Assembly: GCA_016213325.1 (NCBI GenBank)
Contig: JACRAY010000034.1
Coordinates: forward strand, 1 to 53,129
Reading direction: 5' to 3'
From: Burkholderiales bacterium
Lineage (GTDB): Bacteria; Pseudomonadota; Gammaproteobacteria; Burkholderiales; Burkholderiaceae_C
Length of the DNA: 53,129 nt
The translations under genes were made by a program, and so were the position numbers. Each line of letters begins with the position of its first letter. Within the stretch, counting starts at the first letter, position 1. Shown one piece after another: positions 33,980 through 43,233 of the stretch. Below the pieces are notes generated by a model that had not been told where the DNA came from, made no database searches, and was given only the letters and a program-made list of their open reading frames with translations.

Positions 33980-36472
33980 ATGAGTATCCTGAAACCCTCT
34001 CGCCGCGGCTTCCTGCAAGCCACCAGTGCCGCAGGGGCCACGGGCGCAGTCGCCCTGGGTGGCGCCCAGCTGGCCGGGTTCTCGACGTTGTCGGAAGCCA
34101 CGGCTGCAACGCCCCAGGCAAAGTCCGAAACGGTCGTCACCAAGAGCATCTGCGCCCAATGCCCAGCGCGTTGCGGCATCGACGTCTACACCACGAACGG
34201 CAAGGTGCACGCCATCTACGGCAGCAACGACCACCCCATCGCCAACGGCAAGCTGTGCCCCAAGGGACACCTGGGGACCTACATGCTGTACGACGCGGAT
34301 CGCTTCAAGGGCCCGATGAAGCGCACCAACCCGGCGAAGGGCCGCGACCAGGACCCGAAGTTCGTTCCCATCTCATGGGAAGAGGCCTACAAGACCGTCG
34401 CGGACCGCCTGAACGCGCTGCGCGACAAGCAAGAGTCCCACCGGTTCGGCCTGTTCTTCGGGCGGGGCTGGGGTGCCTCGGACGTGGGAGTGAACATCGT
34501 GCCGTTCGGCCAGCTGTATGGCTCGCCGAACGCACCGATCGGCCACTCGTCGATCTGCTCCGATGGTTCCGTGCTCGCCAAGCAGTGCACCGACGGCAAT
34601 GCCTCGTACAGCTCGTACGACTATGCCAAGGCCAACTGCCTGTTCATGTTCGGCGCGAACTACCTGGAGGCGTTTCGCCCGTACAACAACAACATGCAGC
34701 AGTGGGGCTACATGCGGGGCGTCAAGACCCCGAAGACGCACGTGATCGCGGTGGACGTGCACATGAACCAGACGCTGGCCGCAAGCGACCGGGCCCTGAT
34801 GATCAAGCCCGGCACCGACGGCGCGCTGGCGCTGGCCGTGGCGCACGTGATCCTGACCGAGGGCCTGTGGGAAAGGTCCTTCGTCGGCGACTTCACCGAC
34901 GGCGTCAACCGCTTCAAGGCCGGCGAAAAGGTCGATGAGTCGTCCTTCAACGAGAAGTGGGTCAAGGGCCTGGTGCAGTGGTGGAACACCGAACTCAAGG
35001 ACCGCACGCCCCAATGGGCGGCAGGCGTGACCACGCTCGCGGCCGAGTCCATCACGGCAGCTGCGCGCGAGTTCGGCTCGACCCGCCCCGCCATCGCGCT
35101 GTTCGAGCGCGGCGCGCACACCCACAGCAACGGTGTCCTCAACGGCATGGCGATCCACTCCTTGAACGCCCTGGTGGGCTCGCTGTTTGCCGAGGGCGGA
35201 CTGGCTTACCAGATGGGCCCCGCCTATGGCCCGGCGCCGGCCGACCCCAAGGACTTCATGGACGACTATGCGAAGAACGGTCCGCACAAGAAGGCCAAGC
35301 GCATCGACCTGCAAGGCGACGAGTCCGGCTACCTGATGGCCAAGAACATGATCCAGGAGGTGGGCAAGAACCACCTCAGTGGCGCCGCAGGCTACAAGCT
35401 GGACACGGCGCTGTTCTACATGACCAACCCCGTGTTTTCCACCGCCAACTGCGGCAAGGAGTGGGAAGAGGCGGTCAAGAGCATGTTCGTCATCGACACC
35501 TCGCCGTTCCCGAGCGAGATCGCCAGGATGGCGGACCTGATCCTGCCGGACAACACCTACCTGGAGCGCTTCCAGGACGCGCCCACCTATCCGTTCCAGG
35601 GCTGGCCGCTGGCGCAGCTGCGTGTGCCGGCCGTCAAGCCGGTCTACGACACCAGGACCTTCGCCGACGTGCTGATCCAGATCGGCAGCCGCATCAAGGG
35701 GCCGACCGGCGACTACTTCAAGAAGCTGGTGGACGCCGAGAACATCGTGCGGCACATGGCCAAGGGCTTTGCTGCCAATCCGGGTGACAACGGCGTCAAC
35801 GACTTCGACTCCTGGGCCAAGAAGGGCGTCTGGTTCAAGAAGCCCTACCACTGGCGCCAGGTGCGCGGCGAGTTCTTCGAGTGGGACGGCAAGGGATGGA
35901 ACAAGCCGATGAAGCCCGAGGAGGTCAAGGCCAAGCTGTTGAAGACGGACTCGGGCAAGTTCGAGTTCGTCTCCTCGTACATGGCGCACAAGAAGGACTG
36001 GATCCTCAAGGCCACCGGCCGGTCGCCGGAGAAGTACAACATGCCGCACTACGAGGAGCCGAAGTACACCGGCAGCGGCGACCTGCACTTCGTGACGCCC
36101 AAGACCGCGATGCACGCCGAGGGCCGTTCGGCCAACACGCCCAACGCGATTGCGCTGTTCCAGCCGGCGGCCGGCGGCAAGCAGCAGGCGATGGCCGAGG
36201 TCCATCCCAGCGTGGCGAAGGCCAAGGGGTTCAGGAACGGCGACCGCATCAGGATCAAGTCGACGCTGGGTGAGATCTTCGCCATCGCGAGGGTGACCGA
36301 GCTGACCCGACCCGACACCGTGGTGCTGCCGTTCGAGCACGGTCACTGGGGCGGTGGCCGATGGGCCAACGGACGCGGCTCCCATGTCGACGAGCTCCTG
36401 GTCCAGCAATCGGACCGCATCTCGGGCATGCAGAATTTCTACACCGGAAAAGTCACGGTCGAACGCGCCTGA
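33980..36472 (+). CDS. arxA: Molybdopterin oxidoreductase, anaerobic arsenite oxidase catalytic subunit ArxA
   Basis: 830 residues. Tat signal SRRGFLQ at 7-13. C58-x2-C61-x3-C65-x27-C93 binds a [4Fe-4S] cluster. FGRGWG at 160-165 is the motif I recall as separating ArxA from arsenate reductase ArrA. C193 in GHSSICSDG is the likely Mo ligand. The molybdopterin dinucleotide domain follows through to PFEHGHWGGGRW. Start has GGAGA at 33968-33972. The arxB, arxC, arxD genes downstream and arxXSR upstream reproduce the arx cluster. It would oxidise arsenite in the periplasm and pass electrons via ArxB. A polysulfide- or thiosulfate-reductase-like activity is the alternative. Confidence 0.8.
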   Translation: MSILKPSRRGFLQATSAAGATGAVALGGAQLAGFSTLSEATAATPQAKSETVVTKSICAQCPARCGIDVYTTNGKVHAIYGSNDHPIANGKLCPKGHLGTYMLYDADRFKGPMKRTNPAKGRDQDPKFVPISWEEAYKTVADRLNALRDKQESHRFGLFFGRGWGASDVGVNIVPFGQLYGSPNAPIGHSSICSDGSVLAKQCTDGNASYSSYDYAKANCLFMFGANYLEAFRPYNNNMQQWGYMRGVKTPKTHVIAVDVHMNQTLAASDRALMIKPGTDGALALAVAHVILTEGLWERSFVGDFTDGVNRFKAGEKVDESSFNEKWVKGLVQWWNTELKDRTPQWAAGVTTLAAESITAAAREFGSTRPAIALFERGAHTHSNGVLNGMAIHSLNALVGSLFAEGGLAYQMGPAYGPAPADPKDFMDDYAKNGPHKKAKRIDLQGDESGYLMAKNMIQEVGKNHLSGAAGYKLDTALFYMTNPVFSTANCGKEWEEAVKSMFVIDTSPFPSEIARMADLILPDNTYLERFQDAPTYPFQGWPLAQLRVPAVKPVYDTRTFADVLIQIGSRIKGPTGDYFKKLVDAENIVRHMAKGFAANPGDNGVNDFDSWAKKGVWFKKPYHWRQVRGEFFEWDGKGWNKPMKPEEVKAKLLKTDSGKFEFVSSYMAHKKDWILKATGRSPEKYNMPHYEEPKYTGSGDLHFVTPKTAMHAEGRSANTPNAIALFQPAAGGKQQAMAEVHPSVAKAKGFRNGDRIRIKSTLGEIFAIARVTELTRPDTVVLPFEHGHWGGGRWANGRGSHVDELLVQQSDRISGMQNFYTGKVTVERA

Positions 36473-36492
36473 CACATCAAAGGAGACATGAA

Positions 36493-37251
36493 ATGGCTAA
36501 ATGGGGCATGGTGATCGACCTGGACAAGTGCACCGGGTGTCAGGCTTGCAGTACGGCGTGCCAGATGGAGAACAACCGCCTGCCGGGCGAAAACTACCAG
36601 GATGTCCTGTACTACACCGAAGGCACGCAGCCGACGCCGGTGCTGAAGTGGTTCCCGCGCCCGTGCATGCACTGCGAGAACGCTTCCTGCCTGGAGGTCT
36701 GCCCGACCAAGGCAACCTACAAGACCGAAGACGGCGTGGTGCTGATCGACTGGGACAAGTGCATCGGCTGCAAGTTCTGCATGATCGCCTGCCCGTACGG
36801 CGCGCGCTTCTACACGGACGAAAAGCCGCTGATCGAGCCCGACCTGAAGACGGTGTTCAAGGGCGAGGGCGACCTGTCGTGGAACCCGCCTTACAAGGGC
36901 CCGCAGCAGGACAACTCGAAGGGCATCGGCATCCAGCCGAACGGCGTCGTCTCCAAATGCACGTTCTGCTACCACAAGGTCAGCCAGGCGCCCAAAGGCA
37001 TCCCCGACCTGTCCAACGACGACGCGGCGAACCGCGAGTTCGTGCCGGCCTGCGTTCGCACGTGTGCGCCGACGGCGCGCTATTTCGGCGACCTGGACAA
37101 CCCGAACTCCAACGTCAGCAGGCTGATCTCCGACAAGCGCGGCGTCCGGCTGATGGACCACACCGGCAACAAGCCGCAGGTGTACTACCTCTCGGGCGGC
37201 GCAGGTGCGGCGGTGCCGAGCGGCCGTGCCGGCGACAACAACAAAGCTTAA
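36493..37251 (+). CDS. arxB: 4Fe-4S electron-transfer subunit ArxB
   Basis: 252 residues, DmsB/PsrB fold with four ferredoxin-type Cys groups: CTGCQACSTACQ (13-23), CMHCENASCLEVCP, CIGCKFCMIACPYG and CTFCYHK together with CVRTCAPTARYFG. Carries electrons between the Mo site and the membrane subunit. An AGGAG lies at 36481-36485. No signal sequence, consistent with hitch-hiker Tat export with ArxA. Confidence 0.85.
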   Translation: MAKWGMVIDLDKCTGCQACSTACQMENNRLPGENYQDVLYYTEGTQPTPVLKWFPRPCMHCENASCLEVCPTKATYKTEDGVVLIDWDKCIGCKFCMIACPYGARFYTDEKPLIEPDLKTVFKGEGDLSWNPPYKGPQQDNSKGIGIQPNGVVSKCTFCYHKVSQAPKGIPDLSNDDAANREFVPACVRTCAPTARYFGDLDNPNSNVSRLISDKRGVRLMDHTGNKPQVYYLSGGAGAAVPSGRAGDNNKA

Positions 37252-37263
37252 GGAGAAATCACC

Positions 37264-38391
37264 ATGAGCACTCAACAAGCCAAGGGGCCCGTGAACGCGG
37301 TCATGCTGGCCGGCCTCGCAGCGCTGGTGGTCGGCGGGGGCCTGGCTCTCGCCAACCTGGTGAGCAGCGGGCACGCGTCTTTCAACACGACCAGCCGGGG
37401 CATCACCTGGGGATTGCCGGTGGCCGGCTACATCTTCTTCGTGCTGGTCTCCACGGGCCTGACCTTCGTGGCATCACTGGCGATGGTGTTCGGATTCAAG
37501 GAGTTCTATCCGATCGCCAAGCGCTGCATCTGGGTCGCGGTCGTGACCCTGGTTGCGGGTTTCGCCTGCCTGGCCCTTGAGCTGGGGCACCCGTTCCGGC
37601 TGCTGTGGGCAGTGCCGCTGGCCATGCAGTACAAGTCGCCGCTCAACTGGATGGGCCTGTTCTACGCCGCGTACGTCGTGCTGCTGCTGCTGAAGTTCCG
37701 CAAAGTCAATGCGGGCGACTGGGACAGCACCACCAGCAGGGCCCTGGGCATCGCCTCGTTCGTTGCCGTGGTCATCGCACACGCTACGCTGGGCGGCGTG
37801 TTCGGCGCCATGGCCATGCGGCCCATGTGGTACGGCCCGATGGTCCCGCTGTACTTCCTGCTGACGGCCGCCGCCTCCGGTGGCGCCGTGGCCGTGCTGA
37901 TCACCTACCTGAACTACGGCAGCACCGAAAACATGCCGCCCAGGGTCAGGAGCCTGATGCAGGGGGCCATGCCCAAGGTGTTTGCAGCCGCCCTCGGATT
38001 CGTGCTGGTGGCCGCCGTCTCGCGTACCGTCATCGGCCTGTGGACCAACGCCGACGGCATGCAGGTCTGGGACCACCTCGTGGGCTCGGGCTGGTTCTGG
38101 GCCGAGATGCTCCTGCTGGCCGGCGCTTTCGCGATGTTGCTGAAGGGCGCTTCCCCGATGCTGCCGGCGCTGATGGCCATCGTGGCCTTCTTCATCGGCC
38201 GCTACGAGTTCCTCATCAGCGGGCAGGTCGTGCCGCTCTTCAAGGGCTCGTGGGTGCTCACCGACCTGATCGAGTACGCGCCGTCGATGACCGAGTGGAT
38301 GATCATCGTGCTGGCCCTGGGCATCGTGCTGGCGGGTTGGGCGTTCGGCGAAAAGTCCTTCAACCTGGCCGCCACGCCGGCCGAGCAATAG
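37264..38391 (+). CDS. arxC: NrfD-type membrane quinone subunit ArxC
   Basis: 375 residues with about nine hydrophobic helices, NrfD/PsrC family. GLPVAGYIFFVLVSTGLTFVAS, YKSPLNWMGLFYAAYVVLLL and MWYGPMVPLYFLLTAAASGGA are family segments lining the quinone site. It would pass electrons from ArxB to quinone. Starts 12 bases after arxB with AAGGAGAAA upstream. Confidence 0.85.
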   Translation: MSTQQAKGPVNAVMLAGLAALVVGGGLALANLVSSGHASFNTTSRGITWGLPVAGYIFFVLVSTGLTFVASLAMVFGFKEFYPIAKRCIWVAVVTLVAGFACLALELGHPFRLLWAVPLAMQYKSPLNWMGLFYAAYVVLLLLKFRKVNAGDWDSTTSRALGIASFVAVVIAHATLGGVFGAMAMRPMWYGPMVPLYFLLTAAASGGAVAVLITYLNYGSTENMPPRVRSLMQGAMPKVFAAALGFVLVAAVSRTVIGLWTNADGMQVWDHLVGSGWFWAEMLLLAGAFAMLLKGASPMLPALMAIVAFFIGRYEFLISGQVVPLFKGSWVLTDLIEYAPSMTEWMIIVLALGIVLAGWAFGEKSFNLAATPAEQ

Positions 38392-38411
38392 GCCTGCGAC
38401 CGGACTCCCCC

Positions 38412-39281
38412 ATGGCCAGGATGAACGAACCTCTGCCCCCCTCGCTGCTGCACGAGCGCAGCGAGTTCTACCTGACGCTGGCCCGGTCGTTCCTCACGCC
38501 GCTAGCCGAAGAACACTACCGGGCCATGGTCGACTTCCTGGCCGACGACCTGGCCGACCTGGATCGGTCCCTGGGCTACGGGTTCACAAGCGAGGTGGCG
38601 TCATTGCGCAGCGCCATGGCGAAGGTCGCCAGCCACGAGGAGTTGCTCGTCGGGTACAGCAGCCTGTTCCTGCAGCCGCCGCGCGCAGTGGCCCTGAACG
38701 TGTGCGCCCCGCTGGATGGCGCGGTCATGGGCGGGACGGTTTCCGAAATCGAGCTCTTCTACCGCCACTACGGGGTCGAGCGTTCAGGCCACTTCAAGGA
38801 CTTGCCCGACCACTTGTCGGTGCAACTGGAGTTCGTGTCATACCTTTACGGCCGCGCGGCGAATTCGCTGGAGGGCGAGCACCCGGACCTTGAATCCGAA
38901 AAGGCAGCCGGCCATTTTCTCCATGCCTTCGTGAGCCGCTGGCTGCCGTACTTCGCGGCCGGCATCGAGAGGGCGGGCAACAAGCTGGCACTGCAGGCGA
39001 ATCCCTATGGTCCGCTGGCGCGCATCCTGGCTATCGCCACGGCGCGCGACGCAGCCGCCAACGCGGACTGGATCAAGCCACGCAAGCGCTCCGAGGTGGC
39101 GATGGACAAGGCCCGCCTGCGCTACGCTGGCCGGGAAATCTCCCCAGAGGACATGGCCGACATGGAGCGCAAGCTGCGCGGGAAGGGGCTGGGCACGGGC
39201 CACCTGCACGTTGCCCTGGCAGACCGGAACGCCGCGATGGGCCTGAGCGCCAAGTCGCCTCCCGATCCCCGGCGCAGGTAG
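38412..39281 (+). CDS. arxD: TorD-family maturation chaperone ArxD
   Basis: 289 residues, all helical. FYLTLARSFLTPL, EELLVGYSSLFLQPP and YRHYGVE-x4-HFKDLPDHLSVQLEFVSYL contain the TorD/DmsD family signature. These chaperones bind the Tat signal of a Mo-enzyme and hold it until cofactor insertion. The long upstream frame is an artefact over arxC; ATG 38412 follows the arxC stop by 20 bases. Confidence 0.82.
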   Translation: MARMNEPLPPSLLHERSEFYLTLARSFLTPLAEEHYRAMVDFLADDLADLDRSLGYGFTSEVASLRSAMAKVASHEELLVGYSSLFLQPPRAVALNVCAPLDGAVMGGTVSEIELFYRHYGVERSGHFKDLPDHLSVQLEFVSYLYGRAANSLEGEHPDLESEKAAGHFLHAFVSRWLPYFAAGIERAGNKLALQANPYGPLARILAIATARDAAANADWIKPRKRSEVAMDKARLRYAGREISPEDMADMERKLRGKGLGTGHLHVALADRNAAMGLSAKSPPDPRRR

Positions 39282-39318
39282 GCACGACCGCGGAGACCGA
39301 GATGGCGGCGGTACTTCG

Positions 39319-39771
39319 ATGAACACCCGGATTGCCGACGGGAGCCGCGTGACGTTGCGGTGCCGGGTCACGGACGAAGCCGGACAAGTGCTCGACGAGG
39401 GCGCCAGGCCGCTCGTGTTCGTCTGTGGCCGGCACCAGCTGATCGCCGGCCTGGAAGAGAAACTGCAGGCGAAGGAGCCTGGCTTCCAGGGGCGGATCGA
39501 GCTGTCCCCGCAGGAGGCTTACGGGCCTTACCGGAAGGAACTGGTGTTCGAGGCTGTGCGTGAGAACCTGCCGGCGGACCTGGACATCCAGCCGGGGATG
39601 GTCTTGTCGCCAGGGGGCAGTGGCGGCAAATTTGCGCTCAGGGTCTTGTCCCTGACCGACCGCGGCGCGATGCTGGACGGCAACCATCGGCTGGCCGGCA
39701 AGCACCTCACGTTCGACGTCGAGGTGCTCAGCGTCGAGCCCGCCGCCGGGACGAGCGATGCGTCTTCCTGA
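39319..39771 (+). CDS. FKBP-type (SlyD-like) peptidyl-prolyl isomerase
   Basis: 150 residues. VTLRCRVTDEAGQVLDEG, PLVFVCGRHQLIAGLEEKLQAKEPGF and LSPQEAYGPYRKELV are SlyD/FkpB-type FKBP segments with the inserted-flap region. The His-rich SlyD tail is absent. Lying between arxD and moaA and overlapping moaA by 14 bases, it is probably a folding helper of the molybdoenzyme operon. Confidence 0.8.
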   Translation: MNTRIADGSRVTLRCRVTDEAGQVLDEGARPLVFVCGRHQLIAGLEEKLQAKEPGFQGRIELSPQEAYGPYRKELVFEAVRENLPADLDIQPGMVLSPGGSGGKFALRVLSLTDRGAMLDGNHRLAGKHLTFDVEVLSVEPAAGTSDASS

Positions 39772-40879
39772 AGCCCAGGGAGCCATGCCCGGCGCAACGG
39801 CCTGCGCCGCCACCGGCGGCCCGCTGTACGACGGGTTGCGCCGGCCGTTGCAGGACCTGCGCATCAGCGTCACCGACCGGTGCAACTTCCGCTGCACCTA
39901 CTGCATGCCCAAGCAGGTGTTCGGAAGGGACTACAGCTACCTGCCGCAGGCATCGCTGCTGTCGTTCGACGAAATCATGCGGCTCGCGCACCAGTTCGTC
40001 GCGCTTGGCGTACGCAAGATCCGGTTGACGGGCGGCGAGCCGCTGCTGCGCAAGAACATCGAGGAGCTGGTGGGGCAGCTTGCCGCCCTGCGCACGCCCG
40101 ACGGCCGTCCGCTGGACCTCACGCTGACCACCAACGGCTCGCTGCTGGCGCGCAAGGCACGCGCATTGAAAGACGCCGGCCTGAAACGGGTGACGGTGAG
40201 CCTGGACGCGCTGGACGACGGCGTCTTTCGCCGCATGAACGACGTCGGCTTTCCGGTGGCCGACGTGCTGGCCGGGCTGGACGCGGCACGATCCGCCGGC
40301 CTGCCCGGCATCAAGGTCAACATGGTGGTCAAGCGCGGCACCAACGACCACCAGATCCTGCCCATGGCCCGGCACTTCCAGCGCACCGGCATGACCCTGC
40401 GCTTCATCGAATACATGGACGCGGGCGCCACCAATGGCTGGCGCATGGACGATGTATTGCCCAGCGCCGAAGTCGTGCGCCGGCTCGGCGAGCAATTGCC
40501 ACTGGTGCCGCTGCAGCCCGCCACAGCAGGTGAAACCGCCCGGCGCTGGGGCTATGTGGGCGCCGGCGGCCGGCACGATCCGGCCCTGGGTGAAGTGGGC
40601 GTCATCAGCAGCGTCACGCAGGCCTTCTGCGGCGACTGCAACCGCGCCCGCCTGACCACCGAAGGCAAGCTGTACCTGTGCCTCTTTGCCTCGCAGGGAC
40701 ACGACCTGCGCAGCCTGCTGCGCCGGCCCGACGGGGTGAGCGGCGAGCAGCTTCAACGTGCCATTGCCGGCGCATGGCGCGGCCGGGCAGACCGCTATTC
40801 TGAAGTGCGCGGGGCCTTGCCACGCACGACCGGCACGCACGTGCTGCGCCGGATGGAAATGAGCTACATCGGCGGTTGA
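39758..40879 (+). CDS. moaA: GTP 3',8-cyclase MoaA
   Basis: 373 residues. Radical-SAM triad C42-x3-C46-x2-C49 (CNFRCTYC), LTGGEPLLR, SLDALDDGVF, and the second cluster CGDCNRARL with a later Cys in LYLCLFA. The C-terminal GG needed for catalysis is present (YIGG). Catalyses the first step of molybdenum cofactor synthesis from GTP. The start at 39758 overlaps the isomerase gene; M10 at 39785 is an alternative. No other moa gene is in the window, so this copy probably serves the arx enzyme. Confidence 0.93.
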   Translation: MRLPEAQGAMPGATACAATGGPLYDGLRRPLQDLRISVTDRCNFRCTYCMPKQVFGRDYSYLPQASLLSFDEIMRLAHQFVALGVRKIRLTGGEPLLRKNIEELVGQLAALRTPDGRPLDLTLTTNGSLLARKARALKDAGLKRVTVSLDALDDGVFRRMNDVGFPVADVLAGLDAARSAGLPGIKVNMVVKRGTNDHQILPMARHFQRTGMTLRFIEYMDAGATNGWRMDDVLPSAEVVRRLGEQLPLVPLQPATAGETARRWGYVGAGGRHDPALGEVGVISSVTQAFCGDCNRARLTTEGKLYLCLFASQGHDLRSLLRRPDGVSGEQLQRAIAGAWRGRADRYSEVRGALPRTTGTHVLRRMEMSYIGG

Positions 40880-40904
40880 CGTCGTCCCGCCCATGCGGGG
40901 CCGG

Positions 40905-42239
40905 CTACGCGTGCGCCTTGACCGAATCGGCCAGCGTGTTCACCAGCTGGTCGATGTGCGACTTCTCCACCACGTAGGGCGGCGCGATCACCAGCACGTC
41001 GCCCGCCGGGCGCACCAGCGAGCCCTTCTTGAAGCAGTCGACGAAGATGTCGTAGGCGCGCTTGCCGGGCGAGCCGGCAATGGGCGCCAGTTCCACCGCG
41101 GCGGCCAGCCCCAGGCTGCGAATGCCGATGACGTTGGGCAGGCCCTTGAAGGTCGAGTGGAAGGCGTCACCCAGCACCTTGCCCATCTCGGCGGCGCGCG
41201 GGTACAGGCCTTCCTTGTTGCACAGGTCGATGGTCGCGATGGCCGCGGCGCAGGCCACCGGGTGGCCCGAATAGGTGTAGCCGTGGAAGAACTCGATGAC
41301 GTGCTCGGGCGCATCGGTCTTCATCATCGCGTCGTACAGCTTGTCGCGGCAGATCACGCCGCCCAGCGGGATCACGCCGTTGGTGACGCACTTGGCAAAG
41401 GTCAGCATGTCGGGCACCACGCCGTAGAAGTCGGCGGCGAAGTTGGTGCCCAGCCGGCCGAAGCCGGTGATGACCTCGTCGAACACCAGCAGGATGCCGT
41501 GCTTGTCGCAGATCTCGCGCAGGCGCTTCAGGTAGCCCTTGGGCGGGATGTACCAGCCGGCGGAGCCCGCGATCGGCTCGACGATGACGGCCGCCACGTT
41601 GCTCGGGTCGTGCAGCGGCAGGATGCGGTTTTCGAGTTCCAGCAGGATGTCTTCCTGCCACACCGGCTCCTGGTGGTGGATGTACGCCTGGTTCACCGGG
41701 TCGTGGATGAAGCGCATGTGGTCCACCCGCGGCATCATGGCCGCGCCGTACACCTTGCGGTTGGCCGGGATGCCGCCGACGCTCATGCCGCCGAGGCCCA
41801 CGCCGTGGTAGCCGCGCTCGCGGCCGATGAACACGTTGCGGTGGCCCTCGCCGCGCGCCCGGTGGTACGCCAGCGCGACCTTGATCGCGGTGTCCGCCGC
41901 CTCCGAGCCGGAGTTGCAGAACAGCACGCGGTTCAGGTCGCCCGGCGCCATGGCGGCGATCATCTCGGCCGCCTTGAAGGCCTGGTCATTGCCGAACTGG
42001 AACGCGGTGGCGTAGTCCAGCGTGTCCAGCTGCTTCTTGATTGCCTCGTTGATGGGCTTGCGGTTATGCCCCGCGCCCACGCACCACAGGCTGGAGATGC
42101 CGTCGATCACCTGCCGCCCGTCGTGCGTGGTGAAGTGCATGCCGTCGGCGCCGACCAGCACGCGCGGGTCCTTGCGGAAGGAACGGTTGGGGGTGAAGGG
42201 CAACCAGTGGTTGTCCATCCGGAGTTCTCGGTTGTCCAT
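40905..42239 (-). CDS. Class III aminotransferase, omega-amino acid:pyruvate type
   Basis: 444 residues, PLP fold type I. NSGSEAADTAIKVALAYHRARGEGHRNVFIGRERGYHG, IVEPIAGSAGWYIPPKGYL, FDEVITGFGRLG and LTFAKCVTNG with the catalytic Lys. The N-terminus MDNRELRMDNHWLPFTPNR is as in beta-alanine/omega-amino-acid:pyruvate aminotransferases. Start chosen at 42239 because AAGGAG lies 6 bases upstream on the coding strand; an in-frame ATG 21 bases downstream is possible. Confidence 0.9.
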   Translation of the reverse strand: MDNRELRMDNHWLPFTPNRSFRKDPRVLVGADGMHFTTHDGRQVIDGISSLWCVGAGHNRKPINEAIKKQLDTLDYATAFQFGNDQAFKAAEMIAAMAPGDLNRVLFCNSGSEAADTAIKVALAYHRARGEGHRNVFIGRERGYHGVGLGGMSVGGIPANRKVYGAAMMPRVDHMRFIHDPVNQAYIHHQEPVWQEDILLELENRILPLHDPSNVAAVIVEPIAGSAGWYIPPKGYLKRLREICDKHGILLVFDEVITGFGRLGTNFAADFYGVVPDMLTFAKCVTNGVIPLGGVICRDKLYDAMMKTDAPEHVIEFFHGYTYSGHPVACAAAIATIDLCNKEGLYPRAAEMGKVLGDAFHSTFKGLPNVIGIRSLGLAAAVELAPIAGSPGKRAYDIFVDCFKKGSLVRPAGDVLVIAPPYVVEKSHIDQLVNTLADSVKAHA

Positions 42240-42270
42240 GTACGTCTCCTTGGTCTGCCCCCCGATTCTG

Positions 42271-43233
42271 CTACGGAGTGCGATACCCGAACCGGGCGTC
42301 GAGAATGGCGCGATAAGTGGCTTGCGCCGCCGCTGCGCCCTCGGGGCCGGAGCGGGCGAGGCTTTCCACCATGATGCCGGTGTTGACCTCCAGCACCCGC
42401 GGCACGCCGCCTGACCAAACCACGTCCACACTGGCGGCTCGCAGCTGCAGCGCTTCCACCGCGCGCACCGCAAGATCGATCGCCTGTTGCCGGCGTTGCG
42501 GCTCGACCTGCAACTGCGGCACCGCGCCCTAGCCCAGGTTGTGCCGCCAGTTCACCACGCGCTCTTCCCCTGCAGCCGGCACGCTGGCCAGCTCCTGCGG
42601 CGACTGCTCGGCCAGCCACGGGGCGTTGGCCGCCTGCGGCAGCTGCATGGCGACCAGGGCCATGACGCTGCGCGTGCCGTCACCGGTGACATGCGGCCTG
42701 CGCTTGGCATACACCGCGGTGGCCGCACCATCGACCAGCACCACGCGCACTTCGTCGTCGATCGCAAGGTAGGGGCTGATGGCGCAGGCGTGGTGCGCAG
42801 CGAAGACGCTGGCCAGGGCCATCTCGAGCTGGTTCACCGTGCGGGCGCGGAACACCAGCGCGCCGCCCGTGCCGTGGTTGTCCTTGCACACCACGTCGCG
42901 GCCGAAAGACTCGAACAGCTGCAGCGCCGACTGGAACGCACTGGCCTGGCCGGTAAAGCGCGCCCAGTCCGGGCGGAACACGATGTGGTGCTCGACCGCG
43001 GGCACGCTTTCTTCGCGCAGCAGGTCGCTGCAGGCACCCTTGTCGCGCGCCGCTTCGGCCGACGACGACGGATTGAGGCCGAAGTCATAGCCGAACACCA
43101 GCATGCGCCGGCCACTGGCGTCGGCCAGCCGGATCACCCAACCGGTCGCATCGGCCTCGACCGTGAGCCCATACGCCGGGGCCAGGCCGCGGATGATCTT
43201 GAGCAGTTCGCGTTCGTGGTTGAGGTCGGTCAT
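42271..43233 (-). pseudogene. ATP-grasp ligase (second of a pair), interrupted by one TAG
   Basis: One frame of 321 codons. The first 234 residues (FGYDFGLNPSSSAEAARDKG, DVVCKDNHGTGGALVF) hold the N-domain and the ATP loop. After an in-frame TAG at 42529-42531 the frame continues with PQLQVEPQRRQQAIDLAVRAVEALQLRAASVDVV and RVLEVNTGIM, the metal-binding C-terminal motif. Glycine codons flank the TAG (NLG*GAV), which fits a lost Gln (CAG to TAG). Truncation removes the essential Mg ligands, so without readthrough the protein would be inactive. Coupled to the preceding ATP-grasp gene by ATGA overlap. Confidence 0.75.

Noticed and set aside
33980..36472. Aerobic arsenite oxidase AioA
   Set aside because: No Rieske AioB subunit is present; the partner subunits are DmsB- and NrfD-type, as in Arx/Psr enzymes.
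33980..36472. Tetrathionate or polysulfide reductase
   Set aside because: Protein is shorter than TtrA, has FGRGWG, and is accompanied by arxXSR-like regulators; kept only as an alternative.
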